A DNA stretch of 18,319 nucleotides from NCBI GenBank assembly GCA_023249275.1, contig JAHFCV010000023.1, positions 1 to 18,319 of the forward strand, given 5' to 3'. The stretch is from Candidatus Methanoperedens sp. Its GTDB lineage: Archaea; Halobacteriota; Methanosarcinia; Methanosarcinales; Methanoperedenaceae. Each line of letters begins with the position of its first letter. Position 1 is the stretch's first letter. The position numbers and the translations under genes were made by a program. This document shows, one piece after another, positions 1 through 7,900 of this stretch. Below the pieces are notes generated by a model. It saw only the letters and a list, made by a program, of their open reading frames with translations, searched no databases and was not told the DNA's origin.

Positions 1-299
1 GTTCTCGGATTAATGAACTCCCCCATCGCCGAATCAAAATAACCCACAACAGACGCCGAATAAGAGTAATATTTGAAATCCGCAGGGTCAAGACCGTAAA
101 AACCTGAAATCTCATCGGCGTCGAGTTCGCTATCCAGAAGAAACTCCTGGGGATAGTGATGCAGTGGCTCGCCGTGTTTTACCCTGCACAGGATTTTTCT
201 TCCAGCATCATGATAACATACAAACATCCCTGCCGGAAGCCGCTCACGGGAAATAAAAGTGAAACCTTCCTCATCTGAAAAATTGACTGTTCCGATCAT
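1..299 (-). CDS. herA: HerA bipolar DNA helicase/ATPase, N-terminal part (cut by left edge)
   Basis: Only the first 99 codons are in the window; the gene continues past the left edge. The visible part starts MIGTVNFSDEEGFTFISRER and is rich in beta-strand-like stretches, as expected for the N-terminal HAS-barrel of HerA, a hexameric FtsK/VirB4-type ATPase. In archaea HerA works with the nuclease NurA to resect DNA ends opened by Mre11-Rad50. The Walker motifs would lie outside the window, so the assignment rests on the barrel-like start and on the position at the end of an mre11-rad50-nurA operon. The ATG overlaps the stop of the upstream 172-residue gene as ATGA, which suggests translational coupling. 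It could be another HAS-barrel protein without the ATPase, but that is less likely. Confidence 0.8.
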   Translation of the reverse strand, partial: MIGTVNFSDEEGFTFISRERLPAGMFVCYHDAGRKILCRVKHGEPLHHYPQEFLLDSELDADEISGFYGLDPADFKYYSYSASVVGYFDSAMGEFINPR

Positions 300-814
300 T
301 TACTATTCCTCTCAATATATTTCCTGACAAGTTTCAACATGGCTTTGCACTCCGGATACTGCGCCTCCACCTGGTCTGCCATTCCGATTAGGACATTCTT
401 TGTAAGCGCGCCCCTGTTTGAATGGAAATAAGCTATGCTGGGTTTGCCGTTAATGGTATGAAACTCTTTTAATTCATCAGGGCTTAAAATTTCAATGTTA
501 TCCCTTACGTCTGGAGGTGAATCGACATCATATCTGGCAATTCCGTTCTGCATCTGACCAAGCCCGTGAATAACGTAATAGCTGTTCCTGGAATCCTCAT
601 TAAAAGGGGCGTACTTCGGCTGCATGTCAGGCTCGATGTAAGGGATGAGGTCTTCGCGTATCGAATGCGTGATGTTTTTTATCACGCCCACTATAATTCC
701 CTCATTATTTTTTACTTTCACAAACCTGCCGATGCGCTCTTTTTGAGCGTCGGGCGGTATTTTTACCACATACGTATTCGCATCCTCGACCCTGATTATG
801 TCTCCTAATAGCAT
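296..814 (-). CDS. HAS-barrel-like protein of the HerA-NurA operon (172 aa)
   Basis: This 172-residue soluble protein sits between nurA and herA. I do not recognise a named gene. Residues 1-60 read like a small beta barrel (LGDIIRVEDA, then GRFVKVKNNEGIIVGVIKNI), similar in style to the HAS-barrel that opens HerA. The middle holds a charged segment followed by YYVIHGLGQMQNG and a second strand-rich part. The C-terminal third is mostly helical and ends with basic residues. No ATPase motif, catalytic signature or membrane segment is visible. The ribosome site AGGTGA lies on the stop codon of nurA, a few bases before the ATG, and its own stop overlaps the herA start. The context suggests an accessory or regulatory subunit for HerA or NurA, which is inference. 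It could also be an older, degenerate copy of the HerA barrel. Confidence 0.7.
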   Translation of the reverse strand: MLLGDIIRVEDANTYVVKIPPDAQKERIGRFVKVKNNEGIIVGVIKNITHSIREDLIPYIEPDMQPKYAPFNEDSRNSYYVIHGLGQMQNGIARYDVDSPPDVRDNIEILSPDELKEFHTINGKPSIAYFHSNRGALTKNVLIGMADQVEAQYPECKAMLKLVRKYIERNSK

Positions 815-818
815 CTCA

Positions 819-1961
819 TCACCTGTTTATTGTTTTATGAAAATTTTTAGCGCTTTTATTTATCTTAATTCCATGAGCTTTGCAGAAATTTTCAAGCATG
901 CCGTAGAATAAAGTATGCTCGTTCATCCGTATCAATGCAGCCTCATGCGCCCTCATCAGTATATCCGGATAATTGCCTCGTATCACGCACTCGGCGCGTA
1001 TAATATCTGCGATTTTATCAAGCTCCCCCCTCTCGTAAACCCATGCGGGAAATTCCACGCGCGCCGGAAGACCGTTGCTCACCCTCATGTAAAAAAAGGC
1101 AATCTGGCTCTTGAACCTCCCGTAATTGTCAAGTACGGATTTCGCCTCCTCACCGCGCCTGTCGTCCCTGTCGCATAGAAACGCAGCCGTCCGCTCTCCC
1201 CACAGGAGATGCGAAAAAAGATGCGTGTCAGCGAGTTTGCTCTTTTTCAACCCAAAAAGGAAATGCATCATCAGGGTAATATCGCGCGGCATGGTTGTGT
1301 CGATGAAGCCGATAACGGGAGCACGCGTATTCTCTAAAGCTTCAAGCAATTTCGTCATCGCTTTGATATATATCTCCCTTATATTCCTGTTCAGCACGTT
1401 TATATGGGACAGGATAAGCGCGCCGTCTAAGAGAACGTAAATATTCTCATGCTCTTTCATAAGCCGGATGATACCGTCGCATTCCATTGAAAAGCGGCGC
1501 GCATCAATGTATTCACTCCCGAAAGAATACACGTTTGCCTCCTCAAACTCATCAGGCGTGATTATTGAAGCCTCGGTTTCCTGTTCATAATCGCCCGTAT
1601 GCCTGTTGAATATGCGCGAGGTCTGAAGAACTGCAATTGGCATTTCATAATTCTTATCCGAATATATCTGGCTTCCGTCCACGGCTCCGACTGCCACGCC
1701 GCAAAGTTTAGAATCCACCCATTCCATTGCTTCATGCCTGTTTTTCCAGTTATAAGTAAAAGGATGGATAAGTTTTCCAGGCTCAAGGAGTTTCGCGCCG
1801 CTGTAAGTAGGAAGTTGCGCATTCAACCCGGTATCGATTACTTTTATTTTTTCAAGTTCGCGCCTGTATTCCTGTGTCAGCTCCGACCTCTCAGAATCAT
1901 ACGACTTTATTGCGGAAAGCCTTGCATCGAATTGGTTAGAGATGTTTTTTAAATCAAGCAT
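819..1961 (-). CDS. nurA: NurA 5'-3' nuclease of DNA end resection
   Basis: NurA is the nuclease partner of the HerA helicase and trims the 5' strand at broken DNA ends in archaea. The protein of 380 residues shows the family's first acidic motif as AVDGSQ (Asp95), and a second strand with an acidic residue as YVLLDGALILSH (Asp179), followed by GFIDTTMPRD. These fit the RNase H-like core with acidic metal ligands. I chose the ATG at 1961 because AGGGTG lies about five bases before it and it leaves only an 8-base overlap with rad50. An in-frame ATG at 1982 would add seven residues but has no clear ribosome site. The gene lies directly after rad50 and four bases before the HAS-barrel gene, so all are probably on one transcript. 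Family assignment is firm from motif plus context. Confidence 0.88.
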   Translation of the reverse strand: MLDLKNISNQFDARLSAIKSYDSERSELTQEYRRELEKIKVIDTGLNAQLPTYSGAKLLEPGKLIHPFTYNWKNRHEAMEWVDSKLCGVAVGAVDGSQIYSDKNYEMPIAVLQTSRIFNRHTGDYEQETEASIITPDEFEEANVYSFGSEYIDARRFSMECDGIIRLMKEHENIYVLLDGALILSHINVLNRNIREIYIKAMTKLLEALENTRAPVIGFIDTTMPRDITLMMHFLFGLKKSKLADTHLFSHLLWGERTAAFLCDRDDRRGEEAKSVLDNYGRFKSQIAFFYMRVSNGLPARVEFPAWVYERGELDKIADIIRAECVIRGNYPDILMRAHEAALIRMNEHTLFYGMLENFCKAHGIKINKSAKNFHKTINR

Positions 1962-4900
1962 GTAGCACCCTGCTTTCGCCATTGGTTTTCTCGATTCTCA
2001 CTACATGTCCGTATTTTTCATTGAAAGTATCATCATGGGATATAACAAATATCTGTTTGAAGCCTTTGATGTTCATTATCTGCTCTGAAAGGTTCTCTCT
2101 TCGTATCTCATCCATGTTTGCCGTGGGTTCGTCAAGGAAAACAAAATCACAGTTAGAGAGAGTTTTTAAAACTGCAAGGCGCACAGCAAGCGCAGCGCTC
2201 ATGCGTTCTCCGCCGCTTAACTGCTTGAATGAGCTTATTTCGCCTCTGGACTCAATTTCAATATCGTAATCGTTAGTCCATTTAAGATTCGCGCTGAAGT
2301 CATCCATAATCTCACAATATATATTGTTGGCTTCGCTGCTGATTTCCCCTATAAATTCGTTAATGACGGATTCCGAAGATGACTTAATTGTATCGCGTAT
2401 AAAATTTGAGAATGATAAAAATTCCTTCTCTTTTTCCAGCTTTTTTTCAATTTCTTTGATTTTCAGTAGTTCTGACTCCATATCTGCAAGTTTCCCAATA
2501 AGTTTTTGCAGGTTTTTGTTGTTCTGTTTTACAGCTTCCACCTTACCACTTGCGATTTTCCCAATACCATCAAGCTGCGATACGGTATCAGTAAGGTCTG
2601 ACTCATTAAATTCTTTTAAAAGCACTTCTTTTTTGCGAGTATATTCGTTTAAGGAAGCTTTCACAAGCGCAATGCTTTCATCAATCTTTTTGGTCTCCTG
2701 TGTGTATTCATCCACTTTCGAAGCAAGCTGAACAGCCTGTAAATATTTGTTATGCTCAGGTTCAAGTTGTGTTATTACTTCCTGGACTGATGCAATATTT
2801 TCATCCAGCCCTTCGAAATTAGATAATCTGGACAATAACCCTTCATAATCGCCCTTACTTGAATTTAAAAATTCTGGGACTTTTTCAAGCGTTTTAAGTT
2901 CTTTCAGATTTTTTTTGATATTATCATTTAAAGCTTCAAAGTCTTTATCCGGGGAATTCAATGCTTTAAGCTCTCTTTTTTTATTCTTAATCAGTTCATC
3001 AACAAGTTCAAGTTCATCTTCATTACCTGCCAGTGCATCTTTTAAATGGAACCTTTCATTAAGTTCTTTGAGCAGTTTCAAACATGTTTCAATCAAATTC
3101 GGGACATCTTTTAAAGATTCTATGTCTTTACTCCTCAATTCAATCAGTGCTGCCAGTTTTTTAAATTCCATCACCGAGTTAGTCAATTTTTCGTATTCCG
3201 ACTTTTTAGAGTTAAGGATTTGTACAATTTTTTTTAGTTCATCTTTGCTTCCCGTTAAAACCCCAGACATTGGATAAGATGATGCAAGAGCTTTAAGTTT
3301 TTCATTACAGGCAATAAGTTCATTACGTGCGGCATCGAGGTCCTCCTTTCTGGAAGCAATACGCACACGTTTCTCTTCAAGTTGTTTTCGTGGATTGTAG
3401 AGCCGTATGAGTTCGTCTAGTTCCTCTGTATTGAGTTTTAACTGGTATTCTATCTCCTCCAACTTCTTGTTCCTTGAATTGATCTCGTCATTAAAATACT
3501 TTGTAAAATCACTTACAGACTTACATTTAACCCCGTTCAATATAGGACATAATCCCTTAGTGCCGACAAGCTTCATATTGTTCTTAGTTTGCGTAAGCAA
3601 TGATTTTACAGCCGTATGCTCCCGATTTAATTCCTGCTGCGCTGCCTCAAGCGCGGTTTGTTTTTCAATATGTGGCAAAAGAGAATCAATATTCGTTTCA
3701 AGTTCTACAATTTCTTTTCTTGCGCGTTTTTCTTTTTCAATTACCTGTTCTAATTCGAAACTGAGTTCTATAAGTGCTTCATGAAGAGGCGAGAGGGTTT
3801 TGATTTCATCTTCAAGTGCCTTTTGCTTTTCCACATCAGGTAAAAGAGTTGATATTTTCTGGTTATGCTGCTCAACCACCCGTCTCAAGGCATTCATACG
3901 CTGCTCCTCTTTTCGGTGATTTGAAAGCCTTGAGATAATTTTAGCAAGAGGGTCTCTTAGCTCTTTTTGAAGATTTTCAATTGATTCTTCGAGTTTGCAT
4001 GCAGCTTCAATCTTAGGAATGAGGAGCTTCTTACATTCTTCATGTTCTGCATTTTCAGCGGAAAGCGTTTTTGAGCGCTCAAGCTTTTCAGTAAGACCGC
4101 TTATTTTAAGTTCAATCCTGGCAATTTCATCTTTTAATTTGTCCCTCTCCTCGCGCACTTTATTAAACTCTTTCAGCCTCTTCTTCTCTCTTTCTAAATT
4201 TTCCTCAACAGGCGCAAGTTCATCTGCAATCTTTCGGGCAGATTCAGCCCCGATAAGGTCAGAGCGCGCTTTTTCCAGTCGCTGTGCCAGCCCATCAAGA
4301 CGGATGCCTTCGCTGGATATCTGTAAATTGAGAGTCTCCAGTTGCGCTTTTTTTTCTGTTAATTCCTGTTTTTTCTTAGTAAGTGATGAAATTCTTATAT
4401 TAAGTTTCTGGATTTCAGCTTTCATCTCATCAATTTCTATCTGGAGGGAATCCTTTTCTTTCTTTAATTCTGGATAAGTTTCAGTTCGGGTCTGAAGTGG
4501 TATAAGCTCCCGCTCCATCTCTTCAATCGTCTCTTTGATGGCGTTTATTACTGGCAATAAATTATCATACGCAGTCTTGTATTCTTCCACTTTCAGGATA
4601 TTATCAAATATTATTTTTCTATTTCTTGCAACTTCAAGAAACGCTGTTGTAAATGTACCTTGGGGAACCCCGATTGCATTCTCAAAAAGCGATGGCAGTT
4701 CATCCTCTGAACGGACGCTGTGGAATAGATTGCTTGCAATCCAAGCCATGACATCTTTTTTTCCCTTTATTTCACCAATCGGAGTTCTGATAAAATAGTC
4801 ACTTCCACTTCCTATTTTCCTGTGTAATGTATATTCTATCTCGTCATTCCCTTCGACCGTTACGGCTGCATAACCTGATTTTTCACCATGACGCAAGAAA

Positions 4901-5070
4901 TCAGCATGGTTGTATGGCAGGAAATCAAAAAGCACGTAACCTATCGCTTCAAGTATGGTTGTCTTGCCATGCCCGTTCTCACCGCAGATGCCGTTGATAC
5001 CTTCAGAGAATTCGATAGTATCTTTGTTGTATGATTTTATGTTCTTTAGCTCCACGGATTTGATGAGCAT
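1954..5070 (-). CDS. rad50: Rad50 SMC-like ATPase with atypical zinc hook
   Basis: Rad50 pairs with Mre11 to bind and open DNA double-strand breaks. The 1038-residue protein has the expected order: Walker A GENGHGKT at residues 30-37, a long first coiled coil, a cysteine hook at the centre, a returning coiled coil, ABC signature LSGGE at 951-955, Walker B FVFLDEPT around 976-983 and the switch histidine in ISHDD near 1012. The hook is odd: instead of the usual CXXC it reads CPILNGVKC, with Cys508 and Cys516 separated by seven residues. The position, almost exactly mid-protein, argues that this is the true hook. The ATG abuts the stop of mre11 with no gap. An SbcC-like label is possible, but the mre11-nurA-herA context supports Rad50. 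Confidence 0.95.
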   Translation of the reverse strand: MLIKSVELKNIKSYNKDTIEFSEGINGICGENGHGKTTILEAIGYVLFDFLPYNHADFLRHGEKSGYAAVTVEGNDEIEYTLHRKIGSGSDYFIRTPIGEIKGKKDVMAWIASNLFHSVRSEDELPSLFENAIGVPQGTFTTAFLEVARNRKIIFDNILKVEEYKTAYDNLLPVINAIKETIEEMERELIPLQTRTETYPELKKEKDSLQIEIDEMKAEIQKLNIRISSLTKKKQELTEKKAQLETLNLQISSEGIRLDGLAQRLEKARSDLIGAESARKIADELAPVEENLEREKKRLKEFNKVREERDKLKDEIARIELKISGLTEKLERSKTLSAENAEHEECKKLLIPKIEAACKLEESIENLQKELRDPLAKIISRLSNHRKEEQRMNALRRVVEQHNQKISTLLPDVEKQKALEDEIKTLSPLHEALIELSFELEQVIEKEKRARKEIVELETNIDSLLPHIEKQTALEAAQQELNREHTAVKSLLTQTKNNMKLVGTKGLCPILNGVKCKSVSDFTKYFNDEINSRNKKLEEIEYQLKLNTEELDELIRLYNPRKQLEEKRVRIASRKEDLDAARNELIACNEKLKALASSYPMSGVLTGSKDELKKIVQILNSKKSEYEKLTNSVMEFKKLAALIELRSKDIESLKDVPNLIETCLKLLKELNERFHLKDALAGNEDELELVDELIKNKKRELKALNSPDKDFEALNDNIKKNLKELKTLEKVPEFLNSSKGDYEGLLSRLSNFEGLDENIASVQEVITQLEPEHNKYLQAVQLASKVDEYTQETKKIDESIALVKASLNEYTRKKEVLLKEFNESDLTDTVSQLDGIGKIASGKVEAVKQNNKNLQKLIGKLADMESELLKIKEIEKKLEKEKEFLSFSNFIRDTIKSSSESVINEFIGEISSEANNIYCEIMDDFSANLKWTNDYDIEIESRGEISSFKQLSGGERMSAALAVRLAVLKTLSNCDFVFLDEPTANMDEIRRENLSEQIMNIKGFKQIFVISHDDTFNEKYGHVVRIEKTNGESRVLHA

Positions 5071-6366
5071 TTAATCCCCCATGCGTGAAAGAAGCGTTTG
5101 TTGTATGGCTGGAGTTTTTTCGCATTTATCAATATTATCGCTATGCTGTGAGCGTATTTTTTCAAAGCACCATCTCAAATCGGTTTGGATATCACTTTCT
5201 TCAATTCCTGCCGCAGCTTTTTTTTTCACTTCAATCATAGTATTTACGATTGTTTCAACATTGTCCCTGTACCTCCCGTCAAGTTTTATCCTGTCTGAGA
5301 AAACGCGAAGCTCTATCTGCTCGCGAGTAAGCCCACGCACGTCGCCCTCTTTGATGGCGTATGGCGAATTTGTCCGTTGGAGCCTGACCTCAGACCACAG
5401 GGGTTTAAACTGCTCGATGAGCATATCCCTGATGCGCTCAAGATTCACATCGGATTTCGGGAAGTTCATCTCGCCATAAAGCATGAGTTCGATAAGCGGT
5501 GCCTTATCTGATTGGACATTGGGCTCTCTTTCGATTTTTGCGTTGACCTTTGAATATAGCTCGTCGGGAGTAAGAATATCGCTCATGTCAAGCCTGATGC
5601 GCCTGACCGGGCGGGTAAGGGGGGATATGAGTTTTGCACCATTATCCCTGACATGATAGAACCCTTTTCGCATGTCGTACTCGTTCAAGGACATCATTTC
5701 TACACTGCCTGGGTTGAATACCCAATCATCAAGTTCATATTTCGTATGATAATGCCCGAGCGCAAGGTAATTAACAGCATCTTTCAGGGGGAGGAGCGAA
5801 TTGTATGGGATTTCCCCGCCTGCTTCCTGCTTTACCTGCCCTTCCATGCCAAAATGCATCATGAGGATAGTGTATTTTTCACCGCGTTCCGTGCTTATTT
5901 TTTTTATCTCTTCGGCTATCTGGGGAATCACGGAAACAGTATTGGAGCCAAGGTATTTCACACCGAAAATACGGAAATTGTCCAGCTCGACGAAGTCGCC
6001 CATGAGTTTCACGCCTTTGGCTTCTTTCAGCCTGATGAGCCGAAGCAGCCCCTGCGAATTGAGTATCTCAAGCCAGCTCTTGCCGTCCTGGTGGAAGGCG
6101 CGGTCATGATTCCCCTCGATGGCATAGACCTGAGTGGATGAGCTTTTCGCTTTGAGTTCGGAGAGTACCTTGTACGCCTGCTCGTACGTGGGCGCGTTTA
6201 TGTTGTGTTTGTCGAAGAGGTCGCCTGAGATGAGGATGAACTCTGCTTTGTGGTCGATGGCATAAGATATAACAGAGTGGAAGGCGCGGGCGTAATCCTT
6301 GAAGCGCTCGAGAAGGCCGTATTGGGCATAGCCGAGGTGGAAGTCGCTCGCGTGGATGAAGTTCAT
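5071..6366 (-). CDS. mre11: Mre11 DNA double-strand-break repair nuclease
   Basis: Mre11 is the Mn-dependent nuclease of the Mre11-Rad50 complex. The calcineurin-like phosphoesterase motifs are all present: DFH at residues 8-10, GDLFD with Asp49, GNHD at 85-88, the histidine of MMHF at 171, and GHYH with His205 and His207. The C-terminal part (about 260-431) is the capping and Rad50-binding region and is less conserved. The length of 431 is normal for archaeal Mre11. It is the first gene of the minus-strand operon. No ribosome site precedes the ATG, but a TATA-like box lies about 28 bases upstream, so the mRNA is probably leaderless. Confidence 0.95.
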   Translation of the reverse strand: MNFIHASDFHLGYAQYGLLERFKDYARAFHSVISYAIDHKAEFILISGDLFDKHNINAPTYEQAYKVLSELKAKSSSTQVYAIEGNHDRAFHQDGKSWLEILNSQGLLRLIRLKEAKGVKLMGDFVELDNFRIFGVKYLGSNTVSVIPQIAEEIKKISTERGEKYTILMMHFGMEGQVKQEAGGEIPYNSLLPLKDAVNYLALGHYHTKYELDDWVFNPGSVEMMSLNEYDMRKGFYHVRDNGAKLISPLTRPVRRIRLDMSDILTPDELYSKVNAKIEREPNVQSDKAPLIELMLYGEMNFPKSDVNLERIRDMLIEQFKPLWSEVRLQRTNSPYAIKEGDVRGLTREQIELRVFSDRIKLDGRYRDNVETIVNTMIEVKKKAAAGIEESDIQTDLRWCFEKIRSQHSDNIDKCEKTPAIQQTLLSRMGD

Positions 6367-6389
6367 GGATTGTTAATAGGCTGTTCGGG

Positions 6390-6399
6390 TTAAAAATAG
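6390..6399 (-). promoter_or_regulatory. TATA-like box for the mre11-rad50-nurA-herA operon
   Basis: On the minus strand this reads CTATTTTTAA. Its centre is about 28 bases before the mre11 ATG at 6366, the normal archaeal spacing to a transcription start. The start would then fall at or within a base or two of the ATG. No Shine-Dalgarno site is seen, in keeping with a leaderless mRNA. Confidence 0.45.
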
Positions 6400-6410
6400 T
6401 TGTGAGAGCG

Positions 6411-6486
6411 GGGTGAAAGTGATGTTCGCGCGACGGGGCGGTTGGTGCGGCTCGCGGCTGCGCGGGGTTTGCAGATGGCGCCGCAG
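6411..6486. other. GC-rich patch in the mre11 upstream intergenic region
   Basis: The divergent region between mre11 and the Cys-rich gene spans about 250 bases. Its left part is strikingly GC-rich against the flanks and carries TGCGGC and GCCGCA as possible hairpin arms. A 40-codon reading frame runs from an ATG at 6422 through it, but the product is Arg-rich and unlike a natural protein. The patch could be a structured RNA, a regulatory region or the remnant of a mobile repeat. I cannot decide between these. Confidence 0.3.
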
Positions 6487-6514
6487 ATTTATAATTTTCG
6501 TAATATACCTCTGC

Positions 6515-6545
6515 GCTTTGCGTTCTTTGCGCGCTTTGCGGTGAT
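6515..6545 (+). repeat. Half-copy of the CGCAAAG/CTTTGCG repeat element
   Basis: These 31 bases match 14096-14126 with a single mismatch. They consist of CTTTGCG units spaced every nine bases and end in GCGGTGAT. Here only one arm is present; I found no matching inverted arm upstream. The larger copy at 14035-14156 has both arms. This shows a dispersed repeat, present at least twice in this window. Confidence 0.75.
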
Positions 6546-6584
6546 AAAGCTCCCTTTCATTGAAACATCCAATTCCAACCGCAA

Positions 6585-6600
6585 CTTATTTTTACTATAA
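6585..6600 (+). promoter_or_regulatory. TATA-like box for the Cys-rich small gene
   Basis: The stretch CTTATTTTTACTATAA is centred about 26 bases before the ATG at 6617. There is no ribosome site between it and the ATG. This arrangement suggests a leaderless transcript and supports the ATG at 6617 over the TTG at 6560, which lies upstream of the box. Confidence 0.4.
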
Positions 6601-6616
6601 CCAATTACATACATCT

Positions 6617-6757
6617 ATGGACACACGGACGTGTAAGAAAGGCTGTGTGGAATGCACGCCATGCGACTGCGGCGCGCCGCAATTTACCATCAATGTGATA
6701 TGCGGGAGCTGTCTTTGCTGTGAAACCCCACACGTCGAAATGTATGAGTGGAAGTAA
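6617..6757 (+). CDS. Small cysteine-rich protein (46 aa)
   Basis: The predicted protein of 46 residues contains nine cysteines: Cys6, 10, 13, 16, 18 in an N-terminal group, and Cys29, 32, 34, 35 in the second half (CGSCLCC). The pairs CxxC and CxC are typical of metal-binding peptides such as metallothioneins or small zinc ribbons. I do not recognise a family. There is no signal peptide or membrane segment. I chose the ATG at 6617 because a TATA-like box is placed for a leaderless start there; a TTG start at 6560 would add 19 residues with no Cys. The next gene on the same strand begins 75 bases later. Binding of zinc, copper or an Fe-S cluster is inference. Confidence 0.55.
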   Translation: MDTRTCKKGCVECTPCDCGAPQFTINVICGSCLCCETPHVEMYEWK

Positions 6758-6832
6758 ATAATCTCATATCATCGCTCTGGCAGGGCAGGAAACTTTTTTC
6801 ATAGTAGAGCGCAATGTATCTAAAAAATAATT

Positions 6833-7354
6833 ATGACAATCCAGATAGATGACCAGGGGTGGGGCACACCTGTCGGAGGCGTGGGCATCATAGTGCTCAG
6901 GAAAGAGACTTCTGAACTGCACTACGATATAGTTCCCATAGAGCATTTCAGCATAGGCAGGTTTAAAAAGAAGACATACCTCGCCGCAGCAAGAGACATA
7001 GTGGAAGACGGTTTCTCTACATTAAAAGTCCGCAAGGATGAGGAAATAGAGATATGCTCAGGCTGCATCCATGATAAAACTGCTGAGTGGCTGAAAAACG
7101 AGGGTTATAAATTCACGGTAATGAAAGTAGACGGCATCGCCCAGCAGAAAGGAGAGCAACTGTTTGTGGAATACCTCCGGGGGCTTGGCGTGCCAAACCC
7201 CCCGCAGATTGTGGAAGAAACAGTCGATGAATACAAGGCGCAGTTCTTTTACATTATGGACTGGGTCAGGGAAGACCGGGAAAAAAGAAAGCATCTCTGC
7301 AAGACCGGGTGGAAGTATTTAATCAAATTCTTTAACGGTAAAAAGAAAAAATAA
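6833..7354 (+). CDS. Conserved hypothetical protein, possible RNase H-like fold (173 aa)
   Basis: I do not recognise a named gene. The N-terminus reads MTIQIDDQGWGTPVGGVGII, a beta hairpin that begins with acidic residues and is followed by Gly-rich turns, as at the start of RNase H-like or RuvC-like domains. Later come a helix (YLAAARDIVEDG), a hydrophobic strand with two cysteines (EIEICSGCIHD), a second helix, then VMKVDGIAQQKGEQLFVEYL. The tail is strongly basic and ends in KKKK, which could help nucleic-acid binding. No membrane segment is seen. It is followed after seven bases by the purine NTPase gene, so the two are probably co-transcribed. An RNase H-like nuclease is a guess from pattern only; a non-catalytic relative is equally possible. 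Confidence 0.65.
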   Translation: MTIQIDDQGWGTPVGGVGIIVLRKETSELHYDIVPIEHFSIGRFKKKTYLAAARDIVEDGFSTLKVRKDEEIEICSGCIHDKTAEWLKNEGYKFTVMKVDGIAQQKGEQLFVEYLRGLGVPNPPQIVEETVDEYKAQFFYIMDWVREDREKRKHLCKTGWKYLIKFFNGKKKK

Positions 7355-7361
7355 AGGTATT

Positions 7362-7886
7362 ATGGCTGGAAAACGCATCTACGTGGCTTCTTTGAACAAG
7401 AATAAAATACAGGCTGTGCAGGAAGTTTTCCCCTCTCATCTGGCAAAAGGCGTAGCGTGCAAATCAGGCGTGAGCGAGCAGCCCCTCAGCCTTGAAGAAA
7501 TAATCGAGGGCGCAATATTCAGGGCAAAATCAGTTTTCGGGGATTGCGAATACTCGGTGGGTATAGAAGACGGCATAGCGCCAGTACCCCAAACGCGAAG
7601 CGGTTATATGAACTTCTGCTGTTGCGCGGTTTACGATGGCAAGAGAATATATCTTGGTCTTGGGCCTGCTTTTGAGTACCCGCCGCAGTGCACAAAAAGA
7701 GTGGTGGATGAGAGGATTACAATTTCGCAAGCTTTCACTCCAATCTCGGATAAACCCGAAATCGGATACGATGAAGGTATTATAGGCTGGCTGACAAAGG
7801 GGAAGATTAACAGGAAGGATTATACCAAAATTGCCGTAGAGATGGCAAGGATACAGATGGACAATGCTGCGCTTTACGAAACATAG
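7362..7886 (+). CDS. Inosine/xanthosine triphosphatase (YjjX/NTPase family)
   Basis: This 174-residue protein matches the pattern of the YjjX-type non-canonical purine NTPases, which hydrolyse ITP and XTP to keep deaminated bases out of DNA and RNA. Recognisable parts are the N-terminal strand and turn VASLNKNKIQAVQEVF, SVGIEDGI around residues 65-72 (many homologues have SVGIEGGI), the strand of CAVYDG, and near the C-terminus GIIGWLTKGKINRKDYTKIA followed by NAALYET. The length is normal. An AAAGGT ribosome site precedes the ATG, just after the stop of the upstream gene. It runs convergent to nrdJ with only 14 bases between. House-cleaning of nucleotides beside a ribonucleotide reductase is a sensible neighbourhood, but they are on opposite strands. 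Confidence 0.85.
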   Translation: MAGKRIYVASLNKNKIQAVQEVFPSHLAKGVACKSGVSEQPLSLEEIIEGAIFRAKSVFGDCEYSVGIEDGIAPVPQTRSGYMNFCCCAVYDGKRIYLGLGPAFEYPPQCTKRVVDERITISQAFTPISDKPEIGYDEGIIGWLTKGKINRKDYTKIAVEMARIQMDNAALYET

Positions 7887-7900
7887 TGAGGTTTGAAGGC

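Noticed and set aside
3520..3552. Frameshift or sequencing error as the cause of the CX7C hook
   Set aside because: The frame is intact through the whole 1038-codon gene and both cysteines lie centrally with coiled coils on both sides, so a local indel is unlikely.
6560..6616. TTG start at 6560 for the Cys-rich protein
   Set aside because: It lies upstream of the TATA-like box, adds residues without Cys and has no ribosome site.
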